Source of the DNA: Rhodobacterales bacterium
GTDB taxonomy: Bacteria; Pseudomonadota; Alphaproteobacteria; Rhodobacterales; Rhodobacteraceae
NCBI GenBank assembly: GCA_002748265.1
Contig: PDRY01000015.1
Span: 62,001 to 126,000 of the forward strand
Direction of reading: 5' to 3'
DNA length: 64,000 nt
Part shown: positions 23,798 through 33,213 of the stretch, piece by piece
How positions within the stretch are numbered: position 1 is the first letter of the stretch
Layout of the letters: the number at the start of each line of letters is the position of its first letter
Translations under genes and position numbers: made by a program
The notes under the pieces: model-generated
Told to the model about the DNA's origin: nothing
The model's input: only the letters and a program-made list of their open reading frames with translations
Databases searched by the model: none

Positions 23798-25315
23798 GTG
23801 GAACGCGTTTTCGGGCAGCCCGCCCGTATCGGGCTATTTCTCCTGTGCCTTTTGCTCGCACCGCTCAGCGCTGTGGCTGCGCCCTATGCGGCCCTGGTCA
23901 TGGACGCGCGATCGGGCGAAGTTCTGCATTCGCGCAACGCGGATACGCGGCTGCACCCAGCCTCCCTGACCAAGATGATGACGCTCTACATCGCGTTCGA
24001 AGCCATCGAGCACGGTGAAATCTCGCTCGACACGCTGGTGACGATCCCCGCCGCAGCCGCAGCAGAGCCGCCGTCGAAACTGGGCCTGCGCGCCGGACAG
24101 AAGATCAAGCTGCGCTACCTGATCCGCGCCGCCGCGGTGAAGTCCGCCAATGACGCGGCGACGGCCATCGGCTTTGCCATCGAAGGGTCCGAAGCGGCGT
24201 TCGCCCGCCGCATGAACCGCACGGCCCGCGCCATGGGTATGACCCGGACCACCTTCCGCAACGCCCACGGGCTGACGCAGGAGGGGCATATGTCCACCGC
24301 CCGCGATATGAGCGCTCTGGGGCGGCATCTGATCTATGATTACCCGCAGTATTACAACTTGTTCAGCCGCCTCACCGCCGATGCGGGGGTGCGCACGGTC
24401 AGCCACACCAACCGGCGCTTCCTGCAATCCTATGAGGGCGCCGACGGGATCAAAACGGGCTACACCCGCGCTGCCGGGTTCAACCTGACCGCCTCCGCCC
24501 GCCGGGGCCAGGAGCGCATCATCGTCACCATGTTCGGCGGCACCTCGACCGCGCAACGGAACGCCCGCGTGTCTGAGCTGATGGATATGGGCTTCAACCG
24601 CGCGCCCAGCCGGACGCGGACCCGCGCGCCGAACACGCCCGTTTATGCCGGTCATGTCTCGGGTGGCGGCACACGCGTGGCCGCTGCTGCTCCGGCCCCC
24701 GCGCCGCGTGCCGATACGGCCGCCGCCGTGGCCGCCGCACTGGCCTCCGGCTCGGCCGCCGCAAAGACGATCCGGGTCAGCGGCGCCGTCACGCGCGCCG
24801 TACGCCCCGTCGCGCGCCCGGTTCCGGAAGCACCTGCAGAGACCGTGCTGGCCCAGGCCGAGCCGAACGAGGCGCCTTCCGCCTCGCTCGCCGCCATCGA
24901 CGCGTCCGTGATCAACTCCGCCGTGGCCGAAGCCGTGGAGGTCTCCGCCCCGCTCATCGCAACGGCCGCGCCGCGCTCCGTCGCGATCACGCCGCCTGTG
25001 CGCCCCGCTTCTCTGGTCGCTGCCGCGGCCCCCGCACCGCGCGCCCAGCAGGAGGTGCTCACGCGCATTTCCACATCAGGGTCGCGCAACTGGGGGATCA
25101 ATGTCGGGCGCTACACGACCCGCGCCCAGGCGGAGCGTGTGCTCATCAAGGTCGCCCTGAACGAGATGGAAACGCTCGACGGCGGGCTGCGCAAAGTGGT
25201 CTCTTCCTCGCGCGGGCATGACGCAACCTTCTCGGGGCTCTCCCGCGAGGCGGCCGATCTGGCCTGCCGCAGACTTCAGGCGCGCGGGACGGCGTGCTTC
25301 ATGGTCGGCCCCTGA
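23798..25315 (+). CDS. Serine-type D-Ala-D-Ala carboxypeptidase with C-terminal SPOR-like domain
   Basis: A penicillin-binding D,D-carboxypeptidase (DacA/DacC class) that trims peptidoglycan pentapeptides in the periplasm. It has a signal peptide ending near AVAAPYA, the SxxK motif SLTK (Ser56, Lys59), SAND and KTGYT. After the catalytic domain, about 150 residues of Ala/Pro-rich linker lead to a C-terminal SPOR-like module (NWGINVGRYTTRAQAERVL to ACFMVGP), expected to bind denuded glycan at the septum. The start is a GTG at 23798. It is longer (505 residues) than typical E. coli relatives because of the linker and tail. Confidence 0.9.
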   Translation: MERVFGQPARIGLFLLCLLLAPLSAVAAPYAALVMDARSGEVLHSRNADTRLHPASLTKMMTLYIAFEAIEHGEISLDTLVTIPAAAAAEPPSKLGLRAGQKIKLRYLIRAAAVKSANDAATAIGFAIEGSEAAFARRMNRTARAMGMTRTTFRNAHGLTQEGHMSTARDMSALGRHLIYDYPQYYNLFSRLTADAGVRTVSHTNRRFLQSYEGADGIKTGYTRAAGFNLTASARRGQERIIVTMFGGTSTAQRNARVSELMDMGFNRAPSRTRTRAPNTPVYAGHVSGGGTRVAAAAPAPAPRADTAAAVAAALASGSAAAKTIRVSGAVTRAVRPVARPVPEAPAETVLAQAEPNEAPSASLAAIDASVINSAVAEAVEVSAPLIATAAPRSVAITPPVRPASLVAAAAPAPRAQQEVLTRISTSGSRNWGINVGRYTTRAQAERVLIKVALNEMETLDGGLRKVVSSSRGHDATFSGLSREAADLACRRLQARGTACFMVGP

Positions 25316-25392
25316 CGCGATTGGACCCCGCTCCCTTGCGCTTGGGGGTGTGATTTGGCACAGCCTTGCATGACGGATTTGCGAGGCCCCCG

Positions 25393-27789
25393 ATGAAATT
25401 CACTCTCTCCTGGCTCAAGCGCCACCTGGACACCGACGCCACCGTAGCCGAGATCGAAGAGGCTCTCACCGATCTCGGGCTTGAGGTCGAAGGCGTGGAA
25501 AACCCCGCCGACCGGCTGGGCGCCTTCACCATCGGCAAGGTCAAGAGCGCGGAGAAGCATCCGGACGCTGACAAGCTCAAGCTCTGCCAAGTGGAAACCG
25601 CCAATGGCCTGACGCAGATCATCTGCGGCGCACCGAACGCCCGCGAAGGGATCACCGTCGTCGTCGCCGCGCCCGGCACTTATGTCCCCGGCATCGACAC
25701 CACGATCCAGGTCGGCAAGATCCGCGGCGTGGAAAGCCACGGCATGATGTGCTCCGAGCGCGAGATGGAGCTGTCTGAAGAACACGACGGCATCATCGAG
25801 CTGCCCTCGGGCAATGTCGGGGATCGTTTCATCGACTGGCTGGCCGAGAACAGCCCCGAAAAGATCGACCCGGTGATCGAAATCGCCATCACCCCCAACC
25901 GCCCCGATGCGCTCGGCGTGCGCGGCGTGGCGCGCGATCTGGCGGCGCGCGGTCTGGGTACTCTGAAGCCGATCCCCTTCGAAGAGGTGCCCGCCAGCGG
26001 CCCCGCCGGGATCAGCGTCACCATTGAGGATGATACGCGTGACGGCTGCCCCGTCTTCGCCGGGCGGGTCATTCGCGGCGTCCAGAACGGCCCCTCCCCC
26101 GCATGGCTGCAACAGCAGATCAAGGCGATCGGGCTGCGGCCGATCAACTTCCTGGTCGATGTGACGAACTACTTCACATACGATCTGAACCGCCCGCTGC
26201 ACGTGTTCGACATGGCGAAGGTGAAGGGCGATCTGCGCGTCCACCGCGCCCAGGGCGGAGAGACGCTCACCGCGCTCGACGACAAGGACTACACACTTTC
26301 CGCCGGGCAAATGGTGATTTCGGACGAGACCGGCCCGGAAAGCATCGCGGGTGTCATGGGCGGCGCCGCCACGGGCTGCGACGACGACACCACCGATGTG
26401 TTCGTGGAAAGCGCCTACTGGGATCCGATCCAGATCGCCTATACGGGCCGCGCGCTGAAGATCAATTCCGATGCCCGCTACCGCTTTGAACGGGGCGTAG
26501 ATCCGACCTTCACGCTCGAAGGGCTGGAGCGTGCGGTGCGGATGATCGTGGACATCGCGGGCGGTGAGGCCTCTGACCGGATCGTCGCCGGAGACGTGCC
26601 CGACACGTCCCGCGCCTACCGGCTGGACACGGACCGGGTGCAAAGCCTCGTCGGCATGGAAATCGCGCCGGACACGCAGCGTGCCACCCTTACCGCGCTT
26701 GGCTTCACGATGGAGGGCGATCAGGCCCATGTGCCCGGCTGGCGCCCCGATGTGCAGGGCGAAGCGGACCTCGTGGAAGAGGTCGCCCGCGTCGCGTCCC
26801 TCACCCATCTGGTCCCGCAGCCGATGGCCCGGGCGCGGGCGGGTGTTCCCGCGCCGGTTCTGACCCCGATCCAGATGCGCGAGCGGACCGCGCGGCGCAG
26901 CACGGCGGCGCTTGGCTACAATGAATGCGTGACCTACAGCTTCATCGACCAGCCCGCAGCCGCGCTGTTCGGCGGCGGCACCGATGCCACGCGGCTGGAG
27001 AACCCGATCTCCTCCGACATGAGCCATATGCGCCCGGACCTGCTGCCCGGCCTCCTGCAAGCCGCCGCGCGCAACCAGGCCCGCGGCACCGCAGACCTGG
27101 CCCTCTTCGAAGTCGGCGCGACCTTCCACGGTGGCCAGCCGGGAGAGCAGCGCACCCAGATCACTGGCCTTCTGGTCGGCCGCACCGGACCGAAGGACGT
27201 CCATGGCGCCTCGCGCCCGGTTGATGTCTACGACGCCAAGGCCGACGCCGAAGCGATCCTGGCGGCCATCGGTGCTCCGGCGAAGATGCAGATCCTGCGG
27301 GATGGCGACGCATGGTGGCATCCGGGCCGTCATGGTCGGCTCTGCCTGGGCCCCAAGAAAGTGCTGGGCGTCTTTGGGGAAATTCATCCCAAGGTTCTGC
27401 GCGCGCTCGACGTGAAAGGCCCTGCCGTGGGCTTCACGATCTGGCCCGAAGAGATCCCGATGCCGCGCAACACCGGCGCCGGCCGTGGCGCGGTGCAGAT
27501 GTCGCAGTTCCAGGCGGTCGAACGGGACTTCGCCTTTGTCGTGGGCAAGGATGTCGAGGCTCTGACGCTGGTCAACGCAGCCGCCGGGGCCGACAAGGCG
27601 CTGATCGACGATGTGCGCGTGTTCGATGAATTCATCGGTGGCGCCCTGGGCGAAGATCGCAAATCGCTCGCCATCACGGTGCGACTGCAGCCGCAGGACG
27701 CGACCCTCACCGACGAGCAAATCGACGCGGTCGGCGCCAAGATCGTCGAGAAAGTGACCAAGGCCACGGGCGGCACTTTGCGCGGGTGA
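25393..27789 (+). CDS. pheT: Phenylalanine-tRNA ligase beta subunit
   Basis: Beta chain of the alpha2beta2 phenylalanyl-tRNA synthetase, 798 residues. It has the N-terminal B1 region, an EMAP/OB-like tRNA-binding fold (SAEKHPDADKLKLCQVE), the B3/B4 editing region, B5, the catalytic-like core and the C-terminal anticodon-binding FDX-ACB domain (FDEFIGGALGEDRKSLAITVRLQ). The ATG at 25393 gives the standard MKFTLSWLK start. pheS is not adjacent: the upstream gene encodes the carboxypeptidase. Confidence 0.95.
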   Translation: MKFTLSWLKRHLDTDATVAEIEEALTDLGLEVEGVENPADRLGAFTIGKVKSAEKHPDADKLKLCQVETANGLTQIICGAPNAREGITVVVAAPGTYVPGIDTTIQVGKIRGVESHGMMCSEREMELSEEHDGIIELPSGNVGDRFIDWLAENSPEKIDPVIEIAITPNRPDALGVRGVARDLAARGLGTLKPIPFEEVPASGPAGISVTIEDDTRDGCPVFAGRVIRGVQNGPSPAWLQQQIKAIGLRPINFLVDVTNYFTYDLNRPLHVFDMAKVKGDLRVHRAQGGETLTALDDKDYTLSAGQMVISDETGPESIAGVMGGAATGCDDDTTDVFVESAYWDPIQIAYTGRALKINSDARYRFERGVDPTFTLEGLERAVRMIVDIAGGEASDRIVAGDVPDTSRAYRLDTDRVQSLVGMEIAPDTQRATLTALGFTMEGDQAHVPGWRPDVQGEADLVEEVARVASLTHLVPQPMARARAGVPAPVLTPIQMRERTARRSTAALGYNECVTYSFIDQPAAALFGGGTDATRLENPISSDMSHMRPDLLPGLLQAAARNQARGTADLALFEVGATFHGGQPGEQRTQITGLLVGRTGPKDVHGASRPVDVYDAKADAEAILAAIGAPAKMQILRDGDAWWHPGRHGRLCLGPKKVLGVFGEIHPKVLRALDVKGPAVGFTIWPEEIPMPRNTGAGRGAVQMSQFQAVERDFAFVVGKDVEALTLVNAAAGADKALIDDVRVFDEFIGGALGEDRKSLAITVRLQPQDATLTDEQIDAVGAKIVEKVTKATGGTLRG

Positions 27790-27852
27790 CCTCGCGTTTT
27801 CTTTGCCTGACCGGCCTTGGCGCGCCTACCCTTGCCAAAAGGGAGGAGCGTC

Positions 27853-29484
27853 ATGGAGTTTGACTACGTCATTGCGGGCGGAGGCTCGGCGGGCTGTGTG
27901 CTCGCCAACCGGCTCAGTGCCGATCCGAAGATTTCCGTATGCCTCGTTGAGGCCGGGGGCGGCGGCAAGGATGTGCTGATCCGCGCGCCCGCCGGTGCCG
28001 CTGGGATGATCTCGGGGCGGCCCAAGGTGAACAACTGGGCCTTTCAGACCGTCCCGCAGGCGGGGCTGAACGGGCGGCGCGGGTTCCAGCCACGGGGGCG
28101 CGCCCTGGGCGGCTCCTCTGCGATCAACGCGATGCTCTATGTGCGCGGGCATCCGTCCGATTACGACGACTGGGCCGATCTGGGCGCGGATGGGTGGGAC
28201 TGGGCTTCCTGCGCGCCATGGTTCCGCGCCTCAGAGCGCAATGCGCGCGGCTCCGGGGACGATCATGGCGCCGAAGGGCCGCTTCAGGTTGCGGATCAGA
28301 ACGCCCCGCGCCCCGTCACCGGGGCTTTCCTCGAGGCGGCGCAGCAAATGCAATGGCCCGCAACAGATGATTTCAACGCCGATCAGGAGGGCGTCGGGCT
28401 CTATCAAGTCACGCAGTTCTTTGACGGCCCCCAGAAGGGGGAGCGCTGCTCCGCCGCTGCAGCCTATCTGCATCCGGTGATGGACCGCCCAAACCTGACC
28501 GTGATGACCGGCACACTTGCCGACCGGATCAGCTTTGACGGCACCCGCGCCACGGGGCTGCATGTGCGCAAGGGGCGCACGGCGCTGCATCTGAAAGCCC
28601 GACGCGAGGTGATCTCTTCGCTGGGCGCCTTTGGCACGCCCGCCCTACTGCAACGCTCGGGCATTGGGCCGGGGGATCTTCTGGCATCGCTCGGAATCGA
28701 GGTGGTCGCGCATAGCCCGCTGGTCGGCGAAAACCTCCAGGACCATCTGGACCTGATCCTCGCCTACCGCTCAAAGCGGCGCGACACGTTCGCGCTCAAC
28801 CCGTTGGGCGGGCTGGCCTTCGCACGCGGCGCACTGGAATGGCGCAAGAGCGGCACGGGCATGATCACCACCCCCTACGCAGAGGGCGGCGCGTTCCTGA
28901 AGACGGACCCAAACCTCCCGCGCCCGGACATCCAGCTCCACTTCGTGCCCGCCATCGTGGACCAGCATAACCGCAAGCTGCACCTGAGCTTTGGCTATTC
29001 CTGCCATATCTGCGTGCTGCGGCCCGCCAGCCGGGGTTCGGTGCGGATCGGCTCCGCTGACCCGGCGAAGGCGCCGGTTATCGACCCTGCCTTCCTGAGC
29101 GATCCAGCGGACATCCCGGTGATGATCAAGGGTGCGCGGATGATGGACACCATGCTGAAGACCGATGCCTTCGCCCCGTGGCGCGGTAAGCGGCTCTATC
29201 CTCATGACGGCTCCGATGCCGCCTGGGAGCAAGACATCCGCAACCGTGCGGACACGATTTACCACCCCGTCGGCACCTGCCACATGGGCGGCAGCGACGC
29301 CCCGTGCGACCCGGCGGGCCGGGTGCGCGGGACGCAATCGCTGCGGGTCGTGGACGCGTCGCTGATGCCGCGCCTCGTCGGCGGCAACACCAACGCGCCG
29401 GTCATCATGATGGCCGAGCGGTTGGCGCAGACGGTGCTTACCGCTCCGGAACAGCCAGCCCCCTTTGGACCGCCTCCCGGCTGA
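27853..29484 (+). CDS. GMC family oxidoreductase (choline/alcohol dehydrogenase-like)
   Basis: An FAD-dependent alcohol dehydrogenase of the glucose-methanol-choline family, 543 residues. The FAD motif AGGGSAGCVLANRL is at the N-terminus, followed by GRALGGSSAINAM, the family signature 1. The catalytic His is in TIYHPVGTCHMGG and the partner Asn in GGNTNAPVIMMAERLA. AAGGGAGGAG precedes the ATG at 27853. The substrate may be choline, a long-chain alcohol or a polyol; no choline operon genes are beside it. Its last 47 bases overlap the end of the convergent GST gene. Confidence 0.9.
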   Translation: MEFDYVIAGGGSAGCVLANRLSADPKISVCLVEAGGGGKDVLIRAPAGAAGMISGRPKVNNWAFQTVPQAGLNGRRGFQPRGRALGGSSAINAMLYVRGHPSDYDDWADLGADGWDWASCAPWFRASERNARGSGDDHGAEGPLQVADQNAPRPVTGAFLEAAQQMQWPATDDFNADQEGVGLYQVTQFFDGPQKGERCSAAAAYLHPVMDRPNLTVMTGTLADRISFDGTRATGLHVRKGRTALHLKARREVISSLGAFGTPALLQRSGIGPGDLLASLGIEVVAHSPLVGENLQDHLDLILAYRSKRRDTFALNPLGGLAFARGALEWRKSGTGMITTPYAEGGAFLKTDPNLPRPDIQLHFVPAIVDQHNRKLHLSFGYSCHICVLRPASRGSVRIGSADPAKAPVIDPAFLSDPADIPVMIKGARMMDTMLKTDAFAPWRGKRLYPHDGSDAAWEQDIRNRADTIYHPVGTCHMGGSDAPCDPAGRVRGTQSLRVVDASLMPRLVGGNTNAPVIMMAERLAQTVLTAPEQPAPFGPPPG

Positions 29485-30136
29485 GGAACCGATCCAGATA
29501 GGCCGGGACGTGACGCAGATCGTCCCAGCCGACCACGCCGCGCGCGTCATAGCCGGTGTCGAGCGCCCGCAACCACGGTGCGATCGCGATGTCTGCCACC
29601 GAAAAGGCCCCGGCGATCCAGTCGCGCTGTGCCAGCTCGCCTTCCAGCACGCCCAGCAGACGCTTGGCCTCGTTGATGTAGCGGTCGCGGGCGGTCGGGT
29701 CTTCCATGTCCTTACCGCCATAGGCGTAGAAGAAGCCAAGCTGCCCGAACATCGGACCAACGCCGCCCATCTGGAACATCAACCACTGGGTCACGACGTG
29801 CCGCTCGCGCGCGGTGGTGCCCAGTAGTTTTCCGGTCTTTTCGCCCAGATAAAGAAGGATCGCGCCGCTTTCGAACAGGCCAATAGGGGCGCCATCGGGA
29901 CCATCCGGGTCAATGATCGCGGGAATTTTGCCATTCGGGGAAAGCGACGTAAACGCGGGGCTTTTCACGTCTGCCTCTGCCAGAGTCACGCGATGCGCCT
30001 CGTAGGGGAGCCCCAGCTCTTCGAGCGCGATGGACACTTTCACCCCGTTCGGCGTCGGATAGCCATAATACTGGATGACAGAGGCATCCTGCGGCGCCCA
30101 GCGTTGCGTGATCGGAAAGGCGGACAGATCAGTCAT
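29438..30136 (-). CDS. Glutathione S-transferase family protein
   Basis: A 232-residue GST with an N-terminal thioredoxin-like half (VIQYYGYPTPNGVKVSIALEELGLPYE, NGKIPAIIDPDG, cis-Pro; FESGAILLYLGEK binding glutathione gamma-Glu) and an all-helical C-terminal half. It is close to the YfcG/Ure2-like nu class, where a Thr/Asn after the first strand replaces the usual Tyr; TPNG here fits. AAAGGAGC lies before the start. It is convergent with, and overlaps by 47 bases, the GMC gene. Confidence 0.9.
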   Translation of the reverse strand: MTDLSAFPITQRWAPQDASVIQYYGYPTPNGVKVSIALEELGLPYEAHRVTLAEADVKSPAFTSLSPNGKIPAIIDPDGPDGAPIGLFESGAILLYLGEKTGKLLGTTARERHVVTQWLMFQMGGVGPMFGQLGFFYAYGGKDMEDPTARDRYINEAKRLLGVLEGELAQRDWIAGAFSVADIAIAPWLRALDTGYDARGVVGWDDLRHVPAYLDRFLSREAVQRGLAVPER

Positions 30137-30237
30137 GGAAAGCTCCTTTGGGGTTTACGTTCCATGTAGGGGGGAAACCGTCGCAAAAATAGACATGGTT
30201 TGTTGCTCTGTGATCGCTATCTGGGTGCTACAGTAAA

Positions 30238-30264
30238 GCGCAGGCGCAACGAATCGCCCTGCGC
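30238..30264 (+). other. GC-rich hairpin in the mscL leader
   Basis: GCGCAGGCG can pair with CGCCCTGCGC (one bulged base) about 20 bases before the mscL start. It may be a leader structure or operator. There is no direct evidence of function. Confidence 0.35.
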
Positions 30265-30285
30265 CAATGACAGAGTGGGGACAAA

Positions 30286-30717
30286 ATGATCCAGGAATTC
30301 AAAGACTTCATCGCCAAGGGCAATGTCATGGACATGGCCGTTGGTATCATCATCGGCGCCGCATTTACCGCGATTGTGACCTCTTTGGTCGGAGATTTGA
30401 TCAACCCGATCATCGGCCTGTTCATGGGCGGTGTCGATTTCACCGAATGGTTCTACACGCTTGATGGCTCCGATCACGCCACGCTTGCCGCTGCCGAAGA
30501 AGCCGGTGCCGCCGTCTTCGCCATCGGTCGCTTCATCATGGCGATCATCAACTTCCTGATCATCGCTTTCGTGGTGTTCATGCTGGTGAAGATGGTCAAC
30601 CGCGCCAAGGATGCTGCCGCCAAGGAAGAGGAAGCCGCTGCCGAGGAAGAGCCCGCAGGCCCGACCGCCGAAGAGCTTCTGGCCGAAATTCGCGACGCCC
30701 TGCGCGCCCGCGGCTAA
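30286..30717 (+). CDS. mscL: Large-conductance mechanosensitive channel
   Basis: A pentameric channel that opens under membrane tension to release solutes in hypo-osmotic shock, 143 residues. The N-terminal amphipathic helix [20 protein letters not shown] and pore helix [20 protein letters not shown] are conserved. TM2 is [20 protein letters not shown], followed by an acidic, Ala/Glu-rich linker and a C-terminal helix [12 protein letters not shown] clear terminator follows. Confidence 0.96.
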   Translation: MIQEFKDFIAKGNVMDMAVGIIIGAAFTAIVTSLVGDLINPIIGLFMGGVDFTEWFYTLDGSDHATLAAAEEAGAAVFAIGRFIMAIINFLIIAFVVFMLVKMVNRAKDAAAKEEEAAAEEEPAGPTAEELLAEIRDALRARG

Positions 30718-30742
30718 TCAGCCCGTCTTCGAACGCTCGAAA

Positions 30743-30769
30743 GGCCCGCCCGGAACGGCGGGCCTTTTT
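30743..30769 (+). terminator. Rho-independent terminator of mscL
   Basis: GGCCCGCC-CGGAAC-GGCGGGCC followed by TTTTT, 26 bases after the mscL stop. Confidence 0.92.
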
Positions 30770-30856
30770 CTATGGGCGCGCTCGACGCTCCCAGAGACCA
30801 CCGATGGCTAAAGGCTAAATCGGGTCGGCATGGTCTACATGCCGACCCTGTACTCG

Positions 30857-31975
30857 TTACAATACAAGCGCTTGTTCTGCTGCGATGCTCTTGATCCCCT
30901 GTGCCTCGCCAACAGCGGCATAGGTCAGGTGTCCGGCGTGGGTGTTAAGCCCAGCCAAGAGATGCGGATCGTCCTTACAGGCCTGCTTCCAGCCCTTGTC
31001 GGCCAGAGCCAGCATGAACGGCAGCGTCGCATTGCCCAGAGCCTGCGTGGACGTTCGCGCCACCGCACCGGGCATGTTGGCCACGCAGTAATGCATGATC
31101 CCGTCCACCTCGTAGATCGGATCCTGATGCGTCGTCGCTTTCGAGGTCTCGAAACAGCCGCCCTGGTCGATGGCGACATCCACGATGGCAGCGCCGGGCT
31201 TCATGGTGGACAGCTGCGCGCGGCTCACCAGCTTGGGCGCAGCGGCACCGGGGATCAGCACCGCGCCGATCACCATATCGGCCTGCGCTACCAGATCAGC
31301 GGTCGCGGCCTGGGTGGCATAGGCGTTCTTGAAATCCCGCGAGAACACATCGTCCAGGTAGCGCAGACGCGGCAGCGAGCGGTCCAGAACCGTCACATCG
31401 GCCCCCATCCCGGCGGCCACGCGCGCGGCATGGGTGCCGACAACACCGCCGCCGATCACGACAACCCTGGCCGGGGTCACACCCGGCACGCCGCCCATCA
31501 AAACCCCGCGTCCGCCATTGGCCTTTTGAAGCGTCCACGCCCCCATCTGCGGCGCGAGCCGCCCGGCGACCTCGGACATCGGCGCCAGCAAGGGCAGCCC
31601 GCCGCGCGTGTCGGTGACGGTCTCATAGGCGATGCAGGTCGCGCCGCTGTCCAGCAGATCGCGGGTCTGCTCCGGATCCGGAGCAAGGTGCAGATAGGTG
31701 AACAACACCTGCCCCTCGCGCAGGCGCTTGCGTTCGATGGCCTGCGGCTCCTTGACCTTCACAATCATGTCCGCCGCCGCAAACAGCTCCTCGGCGCTGT
31801 CCACAATGACGGCCCCGACCGCGCGGTAGGCGTCATCATCATAGCCCGACCCGACCCCGGCCCCTGTTTCCATAAGCACCTCGTGCCCATGGGCAATCGC
31901 CTCATGCGCCGCAGCGGGTGTGACCCCAACGCGAAACTCCTGCGGTTTGATTTCTTTCGGACACCCGATCTTCAT
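30857..31975 (-). CDS. ald: Alanine dehydrogenase
   Basis: NAD-dependent L-alanine dehydrogenase (alanine to pyruvate and ammonia), 372 residues. [20 protein letters not shown] is the family N-terminus; Lys in VKVKEPQ and His in YLHLAPD are the catalytic pair. [20 protein letters not shown] is the NAD motif. It is divergent from an Lrp/AsnC gene, the usual arrangement for Lrp-controlled ald. Confidence 0.95.
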   Translation of the reverse strand: MKIGCPKEIKPQEFRVGVTPAAAHEAIAHGHEVLMETGAGVGSGYDDDAYRAVGAVIVDSAEELFAAADMIVKVKEPQAIERKRLREGQVLFTYLHLAPDPEQTRDLLDSGATCIAYETVTDTRGGLPLLAPMSEVAGRLAPQMGAWTLQKANGGRGVLMGGVPGVTPARVVVIGGGVVGTHAARVAAGMGADVTVLDRSLPRLRYLDDVFSRDFKNAYATQAATADLVAQADMVIGAVLIPGAAAPKLVSRAQLSTMKPGAAIVDVAIDQGGCFETSKATTHQDPIYEVDGIMHYCVANMPGAVARTSTQALGNATLPFMLALADKGWKQACKDDPHLLAGLNTHAGHLTYAAVGEAQGIKSIAAEQALVL

Positions 31976-32029
31976 GACACCCTCCGTGATTTTGGATCAG
32001 GTTGGCGCGAATCGAGCGTGATTTCTTTC

Positions 32030-32075
32030 GAAAAGATCGTGCGAAATTGCACCACGTTTCGTACAACCATGCGTA
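32030..32075. promoter_or_regulatory. Probable Lrp-type operator region between ald and its regulator
   Basis: The 128-base divergent gap is notably AT-rich around 32020-32080. It contains GTGC-GAAATT-GCAC (32039-32052) and, shifted, CGAAA..TTTCG spaced by about 10 bases. Nested dyads of this kind are expected for an Lrp/AldR octamer. Confidence 0.5.
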
Positions 32076-32103
32076 ATTCAATTCTGTGACGCGAGGATCT
32101 TGC

Positions 32104-32565
32104 GTGATTACACTTGATGACACTGACAAACGGATCCTGCGGGCTCTGCAACGACGAGGCCGCGCATCTCATGCCGAGCTGTCGGAGCAGGTCAGCCTGT
32201 CGCCCTCTGCCTGCCACCGGCGGGTGCAACGGCTAGAGGCCGAAGGCATCATTCGCGACTATGTCGCGCTGCTGGACGGGCGGGCCGTCGGCCGGAAGAC
32301 CACCGTCTTTGTTGAGATCACGCTGACCTCCCAATCCGAAGACGTGCTGAACGCGTTCGAACGGGCCGTGGCCCGCGTGCCCGAAGTCATGGAGTGCCAC
32401 CTGATGGCCGGGGCGGCGGACTATTTGCTGAAAGTCGCGGTCGAGGACAGCGAGGATTTCGCGCGCGTTCACCGGCGGGCGCTGTCCACGCTGCCGGGCG
32501 TGGCGCAGATGCAGTCCTCTTTCGCGCTGCGCACGGTGCAATCGACAACGGCGCTGCCCCTCTGA
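32104..32565 (+). CDS. Lrp/AsnC family transcriptional regulator
   Basis: A 153-residue feast/famine regulator. The N-terminal winged HTH reads LDDTDKRILRALQRRGRASHAELSEQVSLSPSACHRRVQRLE, and the C-terminal ligand-binding RAM domain includes VPEVMECHLMAGAADYLLKVAVED. The GTG at 32104 is chosen, after a GAGG site; an upstream GTG at 32086 is possible. Divergence from ald implies that it controls alanine catabolism, probably activating ald with alanine. Confidence 0.92.
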   Translation: MITLDDTDKRILRALQRRGRASHAELSEQVSLSPSACHRRVQRLEAEGIIRDYVALLDGRAVGRKTTVFVEITLTSQSEDVLNAFERAVARVPEVMECHLMAGAADYLLKVAVEDSEDFARVHRRALSTLPGVAQMQSSFALRTVQSTTALPL

Positions 32566-32600
32566 CTTGAGAACACACCGCAGGCGGGCGACAAAGGGTC

Positions 32601-33203
32601 ATGACCGATCCGATCCAGCATCCCCATCCGCTCTCGGATGTCGTTGACCGGCTTGAGCGGTTGGCGCACACGGATCACGTCCGGATCGGAGACCTGATCG
32701 CCGCGTTTGGTGCGACCTCGTTCGTGCCTGCGCTGATGATCCCGGCGCTTCTGGTCGTGTCGCCCCTGTCAGGCATACCGCTGTTCTCCAGCATCTGCGG
32801 TCTGACCATTGCTCTGATCTCCGCCCAGATGCTGGCGCAGCGCGGTCACCTGTGGCTCCCCGGATTTCTGAAAAACCGGACCGTGCCAGGGCAGCGGCTG
32901 GCCAAGGCGCTCGACAGGATCGGCGGGCCGGTCGCCTGGATCGACCGTCACTCCGCCGCTCGGCTGCGCCTCCTGTTTCACCGCCCGCTGCGGGTGATCC
33001 CTTACCTGATGGCGATGACCAGCGGGTTGGCCATGCCCTTTCTGGAGCTGGTGCCGTTCTCATCCTCGATCCTGGGCACGGCGGTGCTGTTCATCTCCGT
33101 CGGGCTTCTGGCAGCGGATGGGCTGTTCGTCGTCTTCGCCGGTGTGATCATGGCGATCGCCGCAATGATCCCGATCACGATCTGGGGGCATCTCGCCGGC
33201 TAA
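32601..33203 (+). CDS. Exopolysaccharide synthesis ExoD family membrane protein
   Basis: A 200-residue integral membrane protein with a soluble N-terminal helix and about five hydrophobic segments (FVPALMIPALLVVSPLSG, IPLFSSICGLTIALISAQ, PYLMAMTSGLAMPFLELVPFSSS, LGTAVLFISVGLLAADG, FVVFAGVIMAIAAMIPITIW). The pattern matches ExoD, implicated in exopolysaccharide synthesis and alkaline tolerance in rhizobia. It lies 35 bases after the Lrp gene; cotranscription is possible. The biochemical role is unknown. Confidence 0.85.
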   Translation: MTDPIQHPHPLSDVVDRLERLAHTDHVRIGDLIAAFGATSFVPALMIPALLVVSPLSGIPLFSSICGLTIALISAQMLAQRGHLWLPGFLKNRTVPGQRLAKALDRIGGPVAWIDRHSAARLRLLFHRPLRVIPYLMAMTSGLAMPFLELVPFSSSILGTAVLFISVGLLAADGLFVVFAGVIMAIAAMIPITIWGHLAG

Positions 33204-33213
33204 GCGAATCGCC

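Noticed and set aside
25276-27720. Very long minus-strand frame antisense to pheT (814 codons)
   Set aside because: pheT on the plus strand has every domain of the family. The antisense product shows no recognisable domain; its length reflects GC bias.
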